DNA of 64,000 nucleotides, from positions 1 through 64,000 of the forward strand of contig NZ_WIBJ01000015.1 in the NCBI RefSeq assembly GCF_009495755.1. Reading direction: 5' to 3'. A program made the position numbers and the translations under genes. The stretch's first letter is position 1. Every line of letters starts with the position of its first letter. The DNA comes from Flavobacterium sp. LMO8 (lineage in GTDB: Bacteria > Bacteroidota > Bacteroidia > Flavobacteriales > Flavobacteriaceae). A model generated the notes under the pieces. It searched no databases. It was given only the letters and a program-made list of their open reading frames with translations, and had not been told where the DNA came from. Positions 53,500 through 63,742 of the stretch are shown here, piece after piece.

Positions 53500-55698
53500 T
53501 TAAAACCAAAAACCTACTGAAAACCAAGTATGATGATCTTTAGTTTCGGGCGACCATGAATGTTTAATCTCAACAGGACCTATTATTGTTTCCATTCCAT
53601 AACCAAAAGAATAACCCGTATAACTTGGCTTTGACAACCATCCGGAAGTGTTTTCAAAAATATTATTTCCTATGTTAGAAAAATTTCCAGAGAAATTTAA
53701 ATGATGTTTCTTGAAAATTTCATAATCTGCTGTTAATAAAAACTTTACATAACTATTTCCTGCTAAACTCAAAAAATCATATCCAAAAAAGGGTTTTATA
53801 TTATTTATTTGTTGAAACCCATAACCCCCTAAAATAAAATCGAAATATGAAACACTTCTTTCTCCAAATGCAAAACCTCCTTCTGTTTGAAATTTAAAGG
53901 TCATGTTTTTAAAAAGAGGTTGGGCGAAACCAAAATCAGCTTTTGCGATTGAAAAGGGTTCAAAATTGGATTCACTATTTGACGAATATGCATAATATCG
54001 AATTTCAGAATTAAAATTCCATCCATTATCAGGGAAATATTTTTTATTGTATGAATCATATTTCATGAATCCAAAACCAGATAAATAATTGTTGTTTTCA
54101 AAAACATTATCGGTGTTTTCTAACGTTTCAGATTCTAGTTTTAGTATTTTAAATTCCAAACCACCTCCTATTGAAAATTTTTGAGCAAAAATGGTTTGTA
54201 AATAAGCTTGATTACTGAAATCAAAAAAATCGACATTAATTGCATTTGCTGTAGCTATAAAAACAACATCTTCAGCTATATTATTTGTGATATTTCTGTT
54301 AAAAGTTGTTAACTTAGAATTAAATCCAAAGCTCCAATAAAACCCGTTATCTATATAATAATCAAAATTATATCTAATGTTATCTCCTAAAACTAAATCT
54401 AAAGAAGCAACATCATTTTTGGCCAAAAGTCGTTTCTTTGTATAGTTAAGTAGAATACCACTTTTAAACAAATCATCATAATGTAAACCAAACTTTAAAA
54501 AGGTATTATTTTCATTTTCTTTTAATTGTAGGATTAATTTTTTTCCATCTTGCATTTTTTCAAAAGAATAACTTATGGCACTAAAATTTTGAGTTGCATT
54601 TAAATTTAATATCCCTTTTTGTAATTGTATTTGTGAAACTTTTGTGTTTTTTTTAAACTTCAGTTTTCCAATTATATAAGCTCGAGTATAATTTTCTAAT
54701 TTATTAAAACTAATGTCTTTAATAAAAATCGAATCTTTAATTAAAATTTTTGTGTTGTTTGATTGCTTAGAATTTCCATATAATGCTAATTCAGATACAA
54801 ATTCTAGTGCCTTATCCTTTCCTTTTTCTATAATTTCTTTGCCTTTATCGAATGCTATAACCGTATAACCTTTGATATCAGGCTTAATATAAATGTTAGT
54901 TATTTTCTGCTTCCCTTCCATCTTCTCAATCATAGAAAAATTATTAATCTGAGCTAAAACCGATGTAACTCCTTTTAACTCTTCTCTTGTTTTTAGTCCA
55001 TCTTGAACATCAACACCAATTATAATATCAATTCCTCTTGCTTTTAATTCTTCGACAGGATAATTATCTACCACGCCACCGTCTATCAATAATCTTCCGT
55101 TCATTTCAACCGGACTGTACAACGTTGGTAACGCTCCACTGGCAATCATGTTTTGAGCTAAAATTCCTGAATCTAAAACCACTTTTTCACCCGTTTCAGC
55201 ATCAGTTGCAATACATAAAAACGGTATTGGTAACTCATCAAAATCCCTTATATGACTAACTTGTTGTGTTAAAGAAGAAATTAAGTTGAAATTATAAAGT
55301 CCTTTTGATAAACCAGATGGTAAGCCTAATTTAAATTTATTAAACGGTAGCGTTAAAGCGTAAATCTCATCATTTCGTTTTTCATAAAACGATTTTGATT
55401 CCCGAGGTGTGTAATCCTGAAGTAAGGCATCTACGTCTATTCTAGAAAAAATAGAATCCAATTGCTCTGCATTATACCCAGATGCATACAATCCGCCCAC
55501 AACAGCGCCCATACTTGTACCTGCTATATAATCGATTTTTATTCCTAATGAATCGATTACTTTAAGCACACCAATATGCGCCAATCCTTTTGCACCACCA
55601 CCACTAAGTACTAGTCCTACTTTTGGTCTTGGATTTTCTTGTCCTAAGCTGATTTGGGTTAAAAATAGTAGGCTTACAAACAAGAAGATTTTTTTCAT
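53500..55698 (-). CDS. Patatin-like phospholipase fused to outer-membrane barrel
   Basis: 732 residues. A signal peptide (ends SLGQ) precedes a patatin domain (about 27-310): glycine-rich oxyanion loop LSGGGAKGLAH, Ser62 in GTSMG and Asp206 in DGGVVDNYP form the dyad. A POTRA-like segment (about 315-395) follows. A 16-strand Omp85-type barrel ends in the aromatic strand HTWFSVGFWF. This is the PlpD/type Vd-like architecture, in which the barrel carries a lipase to or through the outer membrane. It lies six bases after uvrC. Confidence 0.92.
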   Translation of the reverse strand: MKKIFLFVSLLFLTQISLGQENPRPKVGLVLSGGGAKGLAHIGVLKVIDSLGIKIDYIAGTSMGAVVGGLYASGYNAEQLDSIFSRIDVDALLQDYTPRESKSFYEKRNDEIYALTLPFNKFKLGLPSGLSKGLYNFNLISSLTQQVSHIRDFDELPIPFLCIATDAETGEKVVLDSGILAQNMIASGALPTLYSPVEMNGRLLIDGGVVDNYPVEELKARGIDIIIGVDVQDGLKTREELKGVTSVLAQINNFSMIEKMEGKQKITNIYIKPDIKGYTVIAFDKGKEIIEKGKDKALEFVSELALYGNSKQSNNTKILIKDSIFIKDISFNKLENYTRAYIIGKLKFKKNTKVSQIQLQKGILNLNATQNFSAISYSFEKMQDGKKLILQLKENENNTFLKFGLHYDDLFKSGILLNYTKKRLLAKNDVASLDLVLGDNIRYNFDYYIDNGFYWSFGFNSKLTTFNRNITNNIAEDVVFIATANAINVDFFDFSNQAYLQTIFAQKFSIGGGLEFKILKLESETLENTDNVFENNNYLSGFGFMKYDSYNKKYFPDNGWNFNSEIRYYAYSSNSESNFEPFSIAKADFGFAQPLFKNMTFKFQTEGGFAFGERSVSYFDFILGGYGFQQINNIKPFFGYDFLSLAGNSYVKFLLTADYEIFKKHHLNFSGNFSNIGNNIFENTSGWLSKPSYTGYSFGYGMETIIGPVEIKHSWSPETKDHHTWFSVGFWF

Positions 55699-55703
55699 GT
55701 GAA

Positions 55704-57509
55704 TTATTTATTATTCTTGTAAAAGTCTGAAATTTTTTTGGCTTTTGAAACACCAACCACTTCAGAAATTGCTTTTTCGTCGGCATTTTGTAATCTTTTA
55801 ACACTTTTGAAATGTTTCATTAAAGTAATCATGGTTTTTTCACCAATTCCTGGAATACTTTCCAAACTATTGGTTAAAGCCGATTTACTTCGCTTGTCGC
55901 GATGATGCGTAATGCCAAATCGGTGTGCTTCGTTTCGTAAATACTGTATTACTTTCAAGGTTTCCGATTTTTTATCCAAATATAACGGAGCTGAATCTCC
56001 AGGATAAAACAATTCTTCCAAACGTTTTGCAATTCCAATAATGGCAATTTTTCCTCGTAAACCTAAATCATCGATGCTTTTTAATGCTGATGATAATTGC
56101 CCTTTTCCACCATCAATAATAATCAATTGTGGCAACGATTGATTTTCATCTAACATTCGTTTGTATCTTCGGTATACCACTTCTTCCATCGAAGCGAAAT
56201 CATTTGGCCCTTCAACCGTTTTGATATTGAAATGACGGTAATCTTTCTTACTTGGTTTTCCGTCTTTAAACACCACACAAGCCGCAACTGGATTTGTTCC
56301 TTGAATGTTCGAGTTATCAAAACATTCAATATGTCTTGGTTCAACCGATAAACGCAAATCTTTTTGCATTTGTGCCATGATGCGATTCGTGTGACGTTCT
56401 GGATCAACGATTTGAATTTGTTTTAATTGATCTAATCTGTAATATTTGGCGTTGCGTTCTGATAATTCTAAAATTTGCTTTTTATCGCCTAATTGGGGAA
56501 CAGTGATTTTTAGTCCCGACACTTCGGGATCACCCAAATCAATCGCGAATGGAACCACAATTTCTCTGGAATTCAAGTGAAAACGCTCGCGCAATTCTAC
56601 CACGGCTAATTCTAACAATTCTTCGTTGGTTTCGTCTAATTTTTTCTTTAATTCCAATGTATGCGAACGAACGATGGCTCCATGCGAAATCTGTAAAAAG
56701 TTGACATACGCCATTGTTTCATCGGAAATAATCGAAAACACATCTAAATTGGTGATTTTCGGATTTAAAACCGTTGAACGCGATTGGTAATTTTCTAAAA
56801 CCTCGATTTTTTCTTTGATTTTTTGCGCTTCTTCAAACTTCATTTCCATTGCCAAATCGGTCATTAATTTCTTGAAATCTTTTAAACTTTCTTTGAAATT
56901 TCCCTTTAAAATTTGACGGATTTTTTCAATCTGACTTTGATAATGCTCCAAAGATTCATAACCTTCACAAGGTCCTTTGCAATTGCCAATATGATATTCC
57001 AAACACACTTTAAATTTCCCCGAATCGATGTTCGCTTTCGATAAATCGTAAGTACAAGTTCGAAGAGGATATAATTCTTTAATCAAATCCAAAATCGTAT
57101 GAACGGTTTTAAAACTCGTATAAGGTCCAAAATATTCCGAACCATCTTTAATCATTTTTCGAGTAGAAAATATTCTTGGAAAACGTTCGTTTTTGATGCA
57201 AATCCAAGGATAGGTTTTATCATCGCGAAGCAAGACATTATAGCGTGGCTGTAACTTTTTAATCAGATTGTTTTCCAACAATAACGCATCGGTTTCCGTA
57301 GGAACAACAATGTGTTTTATCGCAACAATTTTCTTAACTAAAACCGAAGTTTTATAATTGTCGTGATTCTTTGTAAAATACGATTGAACGCGCTTTTTTA
57401 GATTTTTTGCTTTTCCAACATATAGAATTTTTCCTTCCTTATCATAATATTGATACACACCCGGATTATCGGGCAAGGTTTGGATTTGAAGTTCTAATGG
57501 TGTTTGCAT
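55704..57509 (-). CDS. uvrC: UvrABC system protein C
   Basis: Makes both incisions in nucleotide excision repair. 601 residues. A GIY-YIG nuclease (about 12-95, GVYQYYDKEGKILYVGKAKN) comes first, then a Cys-bearing linker and a UVR motif (about 205-240, with MKFEEAQKIKEKIE). An RNase H-like endonuclease (HIECFDNSNIQG ... IIDGGKGQL ... HHRDKRSK) and two C-terminal HhH motifs (IPGIGEKTM, VVGVSKAKK) complete it. Full-length. Confidence 0.96.
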   Translation of the reverse strand: MQTPLELQIQTLPDNPGVYQYYDKEGKILYVGKAKNLKKRVQSYFTKNHDNYKTSVLVKKIVAIKHIVVPTETDALLLENNLIKKLQPRYNVLLRDDKTYPWICIKNERFPRIFSTRKMIKDGSEYFGPYTSFKTVHTILDLIKELYPLRTCTYDLSKANIDSGKFKVCLEYHIGNCKGPCEGYESLEHYQSQIEKIRQILKGNFKESLKDFKKLMTDLAMEMKFEEAQKIKEKIEVLENYQSRSTVLNPKITNLDVFSIISDETMAYVNFLQISHGAIVRSHTLELKKKLDETNEELLELAVVELRERFHLNSREIVVPFAIDLGDPEVSGLKITVPQLGDKKQILELSERNAKYYRLDQLKQIQIVDPERHTNRIMAQMQKDLRLSVEPRHIECFDNSNIQGTNPVAACVVFKDGKPSKKDYRHFNIKTVEGPNDFASMEEVVYRRYKRMLDENQSLPQLIIIDGGKGQLSSALKSIDDLGLRGKIAIIGIAKRLEELFYPGDSAPLYLDKKSETLKVIQYLRNEAHRFGITHHRDKRSKSALTNSLESIPGIGEKTMITLMKHFKSVKRLQNADEKAISEVVGVSKAKKISDFYKNNK

Positions 57510-57723
57510 TATTTTGAAAGATGATAAAACAAAGATAAGAGATTTGTTTTTGAATTCTTGAAGTTTTTAACCACAAAGGCACGAAGAATACACTAATTAC
57601 ACAACGATTTTTTGAATTTCTAAAATTTTATCAATCTGTGTTCCAATAAAAAATTGATTTTTGAATTTGTTATTGTCCTTGTTCTTGAACTTTTCGTATT
57701 TTTAACACCTTAGAATCAACCAA

Positions 57724-58698
57724 ATGACAGCCTCAAAACCACTTGTAATCCTTAAAGAAACCATTTTAGCTGGTGAAAGCAAAACCATTAACATGGAAAT
57801 TGCCAAGTTGCACACCATGAACAAATTGAAGATTCCAATAATTGTGGAGCGTTCAAAAATTGATGGTCCAACAGTTTTATTCACCGCTTGTTTGCATGGC
57901 GACGAAATCAACGGAACCGAAATTGTGCGTCAGTTAATCATTCAAAAAATCAATAAACCAAAACGTGGAACTATTATTTGCATTCCGATTATCAATATTT
58001 TTGGATTTGTAAATCAAACTAGAGAATTTCCAGATGGTCGCGATTTGAATCGGGTTTTTCCTGGTAGTAAAACAGGTTCTTTGGCAAGTCGTTTTGCGTA
58101 TTATATTTTAAAAGACATAATTCCGCATGTGGATTATGCAATTGATTTTCATGCGGGTGGTGCGAGTCGATTTAATGCACCGCAAATTAGAATAGTACCT
58201 GAAAATCCAGAATTAAAAGAACTTTCCGATGTTTTCAATGCGCCTTTTACCTTGTATTCGAAGAATATTTCGGGTTCGTTTCGAAATTCTTGTGATAAAT
58301 TAGGCGTTAAAATGTTACTTTTTGAAGGCGGAAAATCGTTGGATATCAATGAAGAAGTTACTAAAGATGCAATAGAAGGCACCAAGCACTTTTTGGATCA
58401 TTTAGACATGTTAAATCCTAAGAAAAAAGCACTAATAAAAACCAAAAAACCAATATACATCGAAAAATCCAATTGGGTAAGAGCCAAATATTCAGGTATG
58501 TTTCATGGAATGGTAACCATTGGCAGTTTCATTAAAAAAGGGGAATTAATTGCTACTATTTCAGATCCATACGGAAAAGTCGAACACAAAATGAAAGCCC
58601 CTCATGATGGTTATGTTATCAATGTAAACGAAGCACCGATTGTGTATCAAGGTGATGCTATTTTTCATGTTTCAACGCATTTAGAATCGGAAAGCTAA
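57724..58698 (+). CDS. Succinylglutamate desuccinylase/aspartoacylase-family deacylase
   Basis: 324 residues. Zinc carboxypeptidase-like deacylase with ligands in CLHGDEINGTE (His, Glu) and the His of DFHAGG. Arg-rich RDLNRVFPG binds the substrate. The C-terminal about 75 residues (GMFHGMVTIGSFIKKGELIA ... KAPHDGYVINV) resemble a biotinyl/lipoyl-like hammerhead, a common addition in this family. The substrate is unknown, and no arginine-succinyl pathway genes are nearby. It is 55 bases before a PLP decarboxylase, possibly one operon. Confidence 0.85.
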   Translation: MTASKPLVILKETILAGESKTINMEIAKLHTMNKLKIPIIVERSKIDGPTVLFTACLHGDEINGTEIVRQLIIQKINKPKRGTIICIPIINIFGFVNQTREFPDGRDLNRVFPGSKTGSLASRFAYYILKDIIPHVDYAIDFHAGGASRFNAPQIRIVPENPELKELSDVFNAPFTLYSKNISGSFRNSCDKLGVKMLLFEGGKSLDINEEVTKDAIEGTKHFLDHLDMLNPKKKALIKTKKPIYIEKSNWVRAKYSGMFHGMVTIGSFIKKGELIATISDPYGKVEHKMKAPHDGYVINVNEAPIVYQGDAIFHVSTHLESES

Positions 58699-58753
58699 CA
58701 ATTATCATGTTTTTATTAGTTTTTCAACTGTAAATTCGCCAAAACTTTAAGGT

Positions 58754-59995
58754 ATGAATTTCTGGAAAAAACTATCACAAGAAGAAAGAAAAGCCCGAAT
58801 TGAAAAGGCTTTACACGATAATGTTAACTTCTCAAAAGACGCTTCTTTAGGCTATCCAGCTTCTAAATTAGATAGTCGCGTTTTTTATGATGATGCGCCA
58901 TTTTTGAAAGATGCACCTACGCTTCAAACCTATGTTGCCAATCCAAATAACATTGGATGTCACACTTTTGGCACTTCTGAAAAAGCGTTTTATGGTACAC
59001 AAGAAATTGAGCGCGAAGTTTTAAATGTGATTGCAGTTGATATTTTCAAAGCAAAAGAAAACGAATTTGATGGCTACATCGCTCCTGGTGGAACCGAAGC
59101 GAATATTCAAGCGATTTGGGTTTTTAGAAATGAATTCTTGCACAATTTTGATGCGAAATTAGACGAAATTGCCATTTTAGCATCGGAAGACACACATTAT
59201 TCAATTCCAAAAGCTTCTAATTTATTGCAAATTGATTGGTTGAAAATTCCGGTTGGTTTTGAAAGCCGTGAAATTGATGAAGAAGCTTTAGATACGATTC
59301 TTTCAGATGCTAAAAATAAAGGTAAAAAATACTTTATTGCTGTGTCTAATATGGGAACTACTATGTTTGGTTCAGTCGATAATCCAGATGTTTACACTTC
59401 TGCATTAGAAAAACATCAAGTAACGTATCGTTTGCATATTGATGGCGCTTATGGCGGATTTGTGTATCCGTTTAGTAATCAAAATTCAAACATAAACTTT
59501 AGTAATCCAAAAATTAGTTCCATTACAATTGATGCACACAAAATGTTGCAAGCTCCTTATGGAACCGGAATTTTTGTTTGCCGAAAAGGATTAATCGAAA
59601 ACGTATTAACCAAAGAAGCCGAATATGTAGAAGGAATGGATTTAACCCTTTGCGGAAGTCGTTCAGGGGCAAATGCCGTTGGTGTTTGGATGATATTATT
59701 TACTTATGGTGCTTTTGGCTGGTTTGAAAAAGTAAGTATTTTGCAAATGCGTACTCAATTTTTATGTCACGAATTAGACCTATTGAATATCCAATATTTC
59801 CGCGAACCTTTTATGAATATTGTAACCATTCATTCGGAATCCATTCCAGAAAAAATTGCTGAAAAGTATGATTTGGTGCCGCAACAACACAATGAACACA
59901 ACAGATGGTACAAAATTGTGTTAATGGATCACGTAGAAGTAGAACATTTGACTAAGTTTATAGATGAATTGAAAGTAGTTAAACAAACTAATTAA
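58754..59995 (+). CDS. PLP-dependent (group II) amino-acid decarboxylase-like protein
   Basis: 413 residues. The PLP lysine lies in ITIDAHKMLQAPYGTG and the cofactor Asp in YRLHIDGAYGGF. GYIAPGGTEANIQAIW is the small-domain signature. This matches aromatic/diaminobutyrate decarboxylase and tyrosine decarboxylase-like (MfnA) proteins. The substrate is undetermined. In many flavobacteria it is simply called pyridoxal-dependent decarboxylase. It converges on a TonB receptor gene with six bases between. Confidence 0.88.
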   Translation: MNFWKKLSQEERKARIEKALHDNVNFSKDASLGYPASKLDSRVFYDDAPFLKDAPTLQTYVANPNNIGCHTFGTSEKAFYGTQEIEREVLNVIAVDIFKAKENEFDGYIAPGGTEANIQAIWVFRNEFLHNFDAKLDEIAILASEDTHYSIPKASNLLQIDWLKIPVGFESREIDEEALDTILSDAKNKGKKYFIAVSNMGTTMFGSVDNPDVYTSALEKHQVTYRLHIDGAYGGFVYPFSNQNSNINFSNPKISSITIDAHKMLQAPYGTGIFVCRKGLIENVLTKEAEYVEGMDLTLCGSRSGANAVGVWMILFTYGAFGWFEKVSILQMRTQFLCHELDLLNIQYFREPFMNIVTIHSESIPEKIAEKYDLVPQQHNEHNRWYKIVLMDHVEVEHLTKFIDELKVVKQTN

Positions 59996-60001
59996 TTTTT
60001 A

Positions 60002-62716
60002 TTATAGCGTATAAGTAAATCGAAAAGTAATAAAACGTGGTTGAATAAACGTTTCCGAAGAGAAAACAGAAACAGCATTAGCGCTATTTCGTACCTGAGA
60101 ATCTATATTTAAAATATTACTTGCTCTTAACTCATATTCCCATTTTGCGTCTTTATCTTTTCTGTAAGAAACAGATGCATCCCAATTTTGGAAAGATTGT
60201 GATTCATTACTTCCATCATTTTGATTCGTATAGCTGTAATTGCTTTTTAAGGTTATTTTTTTTAAAATATAAGCATCAAATGAAACAGAAGGAGCGTTAG
60301 TTATAAACTTTGTATTTCGGCTACCTTGATTGTTTTCCGTTACACTATAGCGATATCTAATATTTATATTAGGCGCTGTTTTAAAGTTTGTTCTAATGCC
60401 TGGTGTATAAGTTTGAGTATAACCTTCATTTACAGATTGTTGCCCTTGTATAAATTGATTAATTTTACTATAATTAAAATTTCCATTTAAACTGGCTACT
60501 ACTTTGCCAAAGGTTCTTTGTATTTGTCCTACTACATTAACATTTTCATCGGCAAAATTAGAATTAAAAAAAGTGCTGGTTCGTATTACATTTTCAAAAT
60601 TAGTTAGACCTCTAATTTGATCAATATTATTAGAATACGCTGCTCTTGCAAATACATTTGTATAATTAAATAAGTTAAAACTGCTATAAAGTAAACTTAC
60701 GTTATGTGATAAAGCATTTTGAAGGTTAGAATCTCCAAACTGTATATTATTAAAGTTATTAAGCACCAAACCTTCTGCTAAGCGAGTTACATCTGTAAAT
60801 TGATTTTGTATGTTGTAACGAAAGGTTAACGTTTCGCTTTTTTTAAATTGGATTCGGGTTTCGAAATCGGGTAATATTCTAAAAAAATTGTCTTCAAAAG
60901 TTTTACCAAATTGCGTGTTTTTATTTCCGTAAGAATGAGCTGATAAACCCGGAGTTACAGTAAATTTTCCACTTTTAAAACGATAACGAAAACTTAAATA
61001 TACATCTCTAAAAAAATATTCGGTATCGTTTGTGGCTCTTCCATCATTAAAAGTTGGTATTGGTTCTAAAGTGTTGCCATTATCTAAAAACTGGAAAATA
61101 CTAGAACTAAAATTTTGATGACTTAAAATAGTTCCTGCCGTTATATTAACATTGCTCTTTTGATTAATGATGTGATAGTAATCTAATTTTGCGTCTAGTT
61201 GATTGGACTTGATGCGTTTGTTTTGATTTAAATCGTAATTATTTAATGAAGTGTCTAAGTTTAATGCGGCCGCTGTAGTATCGAAAGCATCAAAACCAAA
61301 AGGATTATTAATTAATATGGCATTATAAAAAGGATTTTCGTTTTTAAATAAATGCTGGGCTTCAAAAGCAAAAATATTATCTTCATCTAGAGTATAATAA
61401 TAATTTAGATTCTGATTGATACTGTATGGCGTTACTTCGTCTAATTGTTTTGTGTTTCCAATTACAGATGAGAAAACATTTTGGTTTTGCCTATCATTAG
61501 AAATACGAGCCAAAACATCATATTCCATTTGGTTAATTGTGTTAGGTTTATACGATGCACTTAACTTTATTAATCCTTGATTAGAACGCTCGTTACTAGT
61601 TTGCTCTGTAGCCTCATCCGGAATACCTAGTTCGGGATTAGTATATTGTACAAAGCTGGTTTCTTTAGATAGAATTCGGCTATCATTCAAAATAATAAAA
61701 CCACTTAAGTCTAAAGCTTTAGATACTGCATAGCTAAAGTTACCTGTAGCTAGCTTATTTTCAATTTCTAGTGCATTAGCTTGACTAGTTAAAAAATTAA
61801 GACCGTTGTCGCCTAAATTAATACTTGTTCCACTGTTATTACTAGGTGCTCTGAAACCACCTCCAAAACCTCTAATATCACGTTGGGTTAGTGCTAATTC
61901 TCCTGTATTATTAATATCGCCAATAAAGTTAATGCTATAATTAGGGCTGTAATAAAATAATTTAGGTTGAAATACATATAAACCTTTGTCTGGCGAGGCT
62001 CCTGCACTTGCTGTAACATCACCAAACCAAAAGTTTTCTTTTCCTTCTTTTAACTTAATATTAATTGCAACGTTATCTTGGTTATTTCTTACGCTACTTA
62101 ACTGTCCAACTTCGGAGTAATTTCTTAGTACTTGAATTTTATCAACCGCGTTAGAGGGTATATTTTTTGTTCCTAATTTGGTATCTCCATCAAAAAAATC
62201 TTTTCCATTTACCATTAATTTGTTAACCACTTTTCCTTCAACTTCAATTTGGCCATTTTCATTAATCTCAACACCTGGTAAATTTTTTAATACATCCCCA
62301 AGTTTTCTTTCAGTTCCTGTATTATATGCATCTGCCTTGTAAGTAAGTGTGTCGCCTTTAATAGAAATTGGCATTTCATAAATAATTTCCACTTCATCTA
62401 AAACATTATCAGGAGATAAAGTATAATTTTTTTGAATATTAATTTCTTTTGTAATTAAAATTTCTTCAAATGTTTTCATACCAATGTAACTTACTTGAAT
62501 GATGTAAGTGCCATTTTTTCCTAATTCTAATTTATAATTACCTTTCTGATCTGCTATCGCATAAGACTCTAGCCCTTTTGTTACTTGGTTTAAAGCAACA
62601 ATGTTTGAGAGTTCTAAAGGGTTATTAAGACTGTCTCGAACAACACCTTCTAACTTAATTTGCCCATTAGAAAAATTAGCAAGTAATAGTAACAATAAAG
62701 AAATAATTTTTTTCAT
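60002..62716 (-). CDS. Outer-membrane beta-barrel TonB-like receptor (partner of GLPGLI)
   Basis: 904 residues. A signal peptide (ends ANFSNGQ) precedes a CarboxypepD_reg-like domain (IKLEGVVRDSLNNPLELSNI). A divergent plug (about 110-215, LGDVLKNLPGVEINENGQIE) and an outer-membrane protein beta-barrel (PF14905-like) end in ITFRFTYTL. Such proteins regularly follow a GLPGLI-family gene, as here 31 bases downstream. They probably form a two-gene export or uptake unit, and the ligand is unknown. Confidence 0.88.
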   Translation of the reverse strand: MKKIISLLLLLLANFSNGQIKLEGVVRDSLNNPLELSNIVALNQVTKGLESYAIADQKGNYKLELGKNGTYIIQVSYIGMKTFEEILITKEINIQKNYTLSPDNVLDEVEIIYEMPISIKGDTLTYKADAYNTGTERKLGDVLKNLPGVEINENGQIEVEGKVVNKLMVNGKDFFDGDTKLGTKNIPSNAVDKIQVLRNYSEVGQLSSVRNNQDNVAINIKLKEGKENFWFGDVTASAGASPDKGLYVFQPKLFYYSPNYSINFIGDINNTGELALTQRDIRGFGGGFRAPSNNSGTSINLGDNGLNFLTSQANALEIENKLATGNFSYAVSKALDLSGFIILNDSRILSKETSFVQYTNPELGIPDEATEQTSNERSNQGLIKLSASYKPNTINQMEYDVLARISNDRQNQNVFSSVIGNTKQLDEVTPYSINQNLNYYYTLDEDNIFAFEAQHLFKNENPFYNAILINNPFGFDAFDTTAAALNLDTSLNNYDLNQNKRIKSNQLDAKLDYYHIINQKSNVNITAGTILSHQNFSSSIFQFLDNGNTLEPIPTFNDGRATNDTEYFFRDVYLSFRYRFKSGKFTVTPGLSAHSYGNKNTQFGKTFEDNFFRILPDFETRIQFKKSETLTFRYNIQNQFTDVTRLAEGLVLNNFNNIQFGDSNLQNALSHNVSLLYSSFNLFNYTNVFARAAYSNNIDQIRGLTNFENVIRTSTFFNSNFADENVNVVGQIQRTFGKVVASLNGNFNYSKINQFIQGQQSVNEGYTQTYTPGIRTNFKTAPNINIRYRYSVTENNQGSRNTKFITNAPSVSFDAYILKKITLKSNYSYTNQNDGSNESQSFQNWDASVSYRKDKDAKWEYELRASNILNIDSQVRNSANAVSVFSSETFIQPRFITFRFTYTL

Positions 62717-62747
62717 GTTCTTTAATAACTGTTATAAATTAAAAAAA

Positions 62748-63557
62748 TTAATTTCTTCTACCTCTGTTATTTCTCATTTCAAGCATTTTTTCTTGAATGG
62801 TTTTTTTGTATTCCGATTTAGTAATTTCTTTACCTTTATCTGGTGCAATAATCGTTATTTTTTCTTTCGGATTTAAAATAATTTTAGAGCATAACATAGT
62901 TGTATTTCCAGCACTAACTTCTAAAATAAGTCCTGGCAAACCCCAATACTCAGCCGGTCCATTGCTAACCGGAATTTGCAAAGTATACCACGCTTCTACG
63001 TTAGTCATTTTTACTTCAGCCGCTTTTTCTTTTTGTTCAGATTCACTTAAATCGCTCCAAGAAAAGTCGTACCAAGCCAATTCATTTGTAGGAATAGAAG
63101 CAGTAGCTTTAAAACACAAATATTGTCCTATTTTTTTTGTCTCTTTACCAGTAACCCAGCTTATAGGTTGTAATTTATCTTTAACTAAAAAACGTTTGCC
63201 ATAAAACTCCTGATTTTGCACTAAAATATTTTCTTTTACATTTTTATATTGTTCTCCACGAGAAAAATTACTTCCCCAAGAATCTGTTGCACCAGAAATT
63301 GCATCTACTTTATCCTCTTCTTTGAAAACAGATTCTTCTTTATTAAAACTCAAAATATAGGTTTTTTCTAATCTGTTTTTAAGGCGTTCTTGCGCTTCTT
63401 TTTTCTGAGCTTCACTCATTCTAGCGCCCCAAGATCCAAGATCCATAGTAGATTTTGAAAAATAATAAGCTTTCCCTTGAAATTCTTGTACAGATGGTGT
63501 AAACGACAAAAAAATAATACAGAAGAAAGAAATACATTTAAATAAGATAGATTTCAT
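62748..63557 (-). CDS. GLPGLI family protein
   Basis: 269 residues, exported (signal peptide ends near LSFTPSVQ). It carries the defining motif as WGLPGLILEVS near residue 225. The preceding WYTLQIPVSNGPAEY and following ITIAPDKGKEITKSEYKK are also conserved. The C-terminus ends in Arg/Asn-rich MRNNRGRRN. Function unknown; members are encoded with TonB-type receptors. It has a TACATTTG -7 element at 63591-63584. Confidence 0.88.
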   Translation of the reverse strand: MKSILFKCISFFCIIFLSFTPSVQEFQGKAYYFSKSTMDLGSWGARMSEAQKKEAQERLKNRLEKTYILSFNKEESVFKEEDKVDAISGATDSWGSNFSRGEQYKNVKENILVQNQEFYGKRFLVKDKLQPISWVTGKETKKIGQYLCFKATASIPTNELAWYDFSWSDLSESEQKEKAAEVKMTNVEAWYTLQIPVSNGPAEYWGLPGLILEVSAGNTTMLCSKIILNPKEKITIIAPDKGKEITKSEYKKTIQEKMLEMRNNRGRRN

Positions 63558-63583
63558 AAATAAGAAATTAATAATTTGTTTAA

Positions 63584-63591
63584 CAAATGTA
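63584..63591 (-). promoter_or_regulatory. -7 element of the GLPGLI-receptor operon
   Basis: TACATTTG on the minus strand, 26 bases before the start. The remaining gap to 63742 shows nothing else. Confidence 0.5.
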
Positions 63592-63742
63592 TAAAAATAT
63601 TAAACAAAATGTGTTTTTGTTAAAAATATTAACATTTAATTATATAACTAAACTAAAATCAACATGAAATGTTTCCTAATTTAAGATAATGAAAATTTAA
63701 CGGAATTAACTATTTTTATAAACAAATTGAAAGCGTCTGTAA

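Noticed and set aside
57510-57723. tRNA or small gene in the uvrC-deacylase gap
   Set aside because: No cloverleaf and no frame; only a half copy of an intergenic repeat near 57568.
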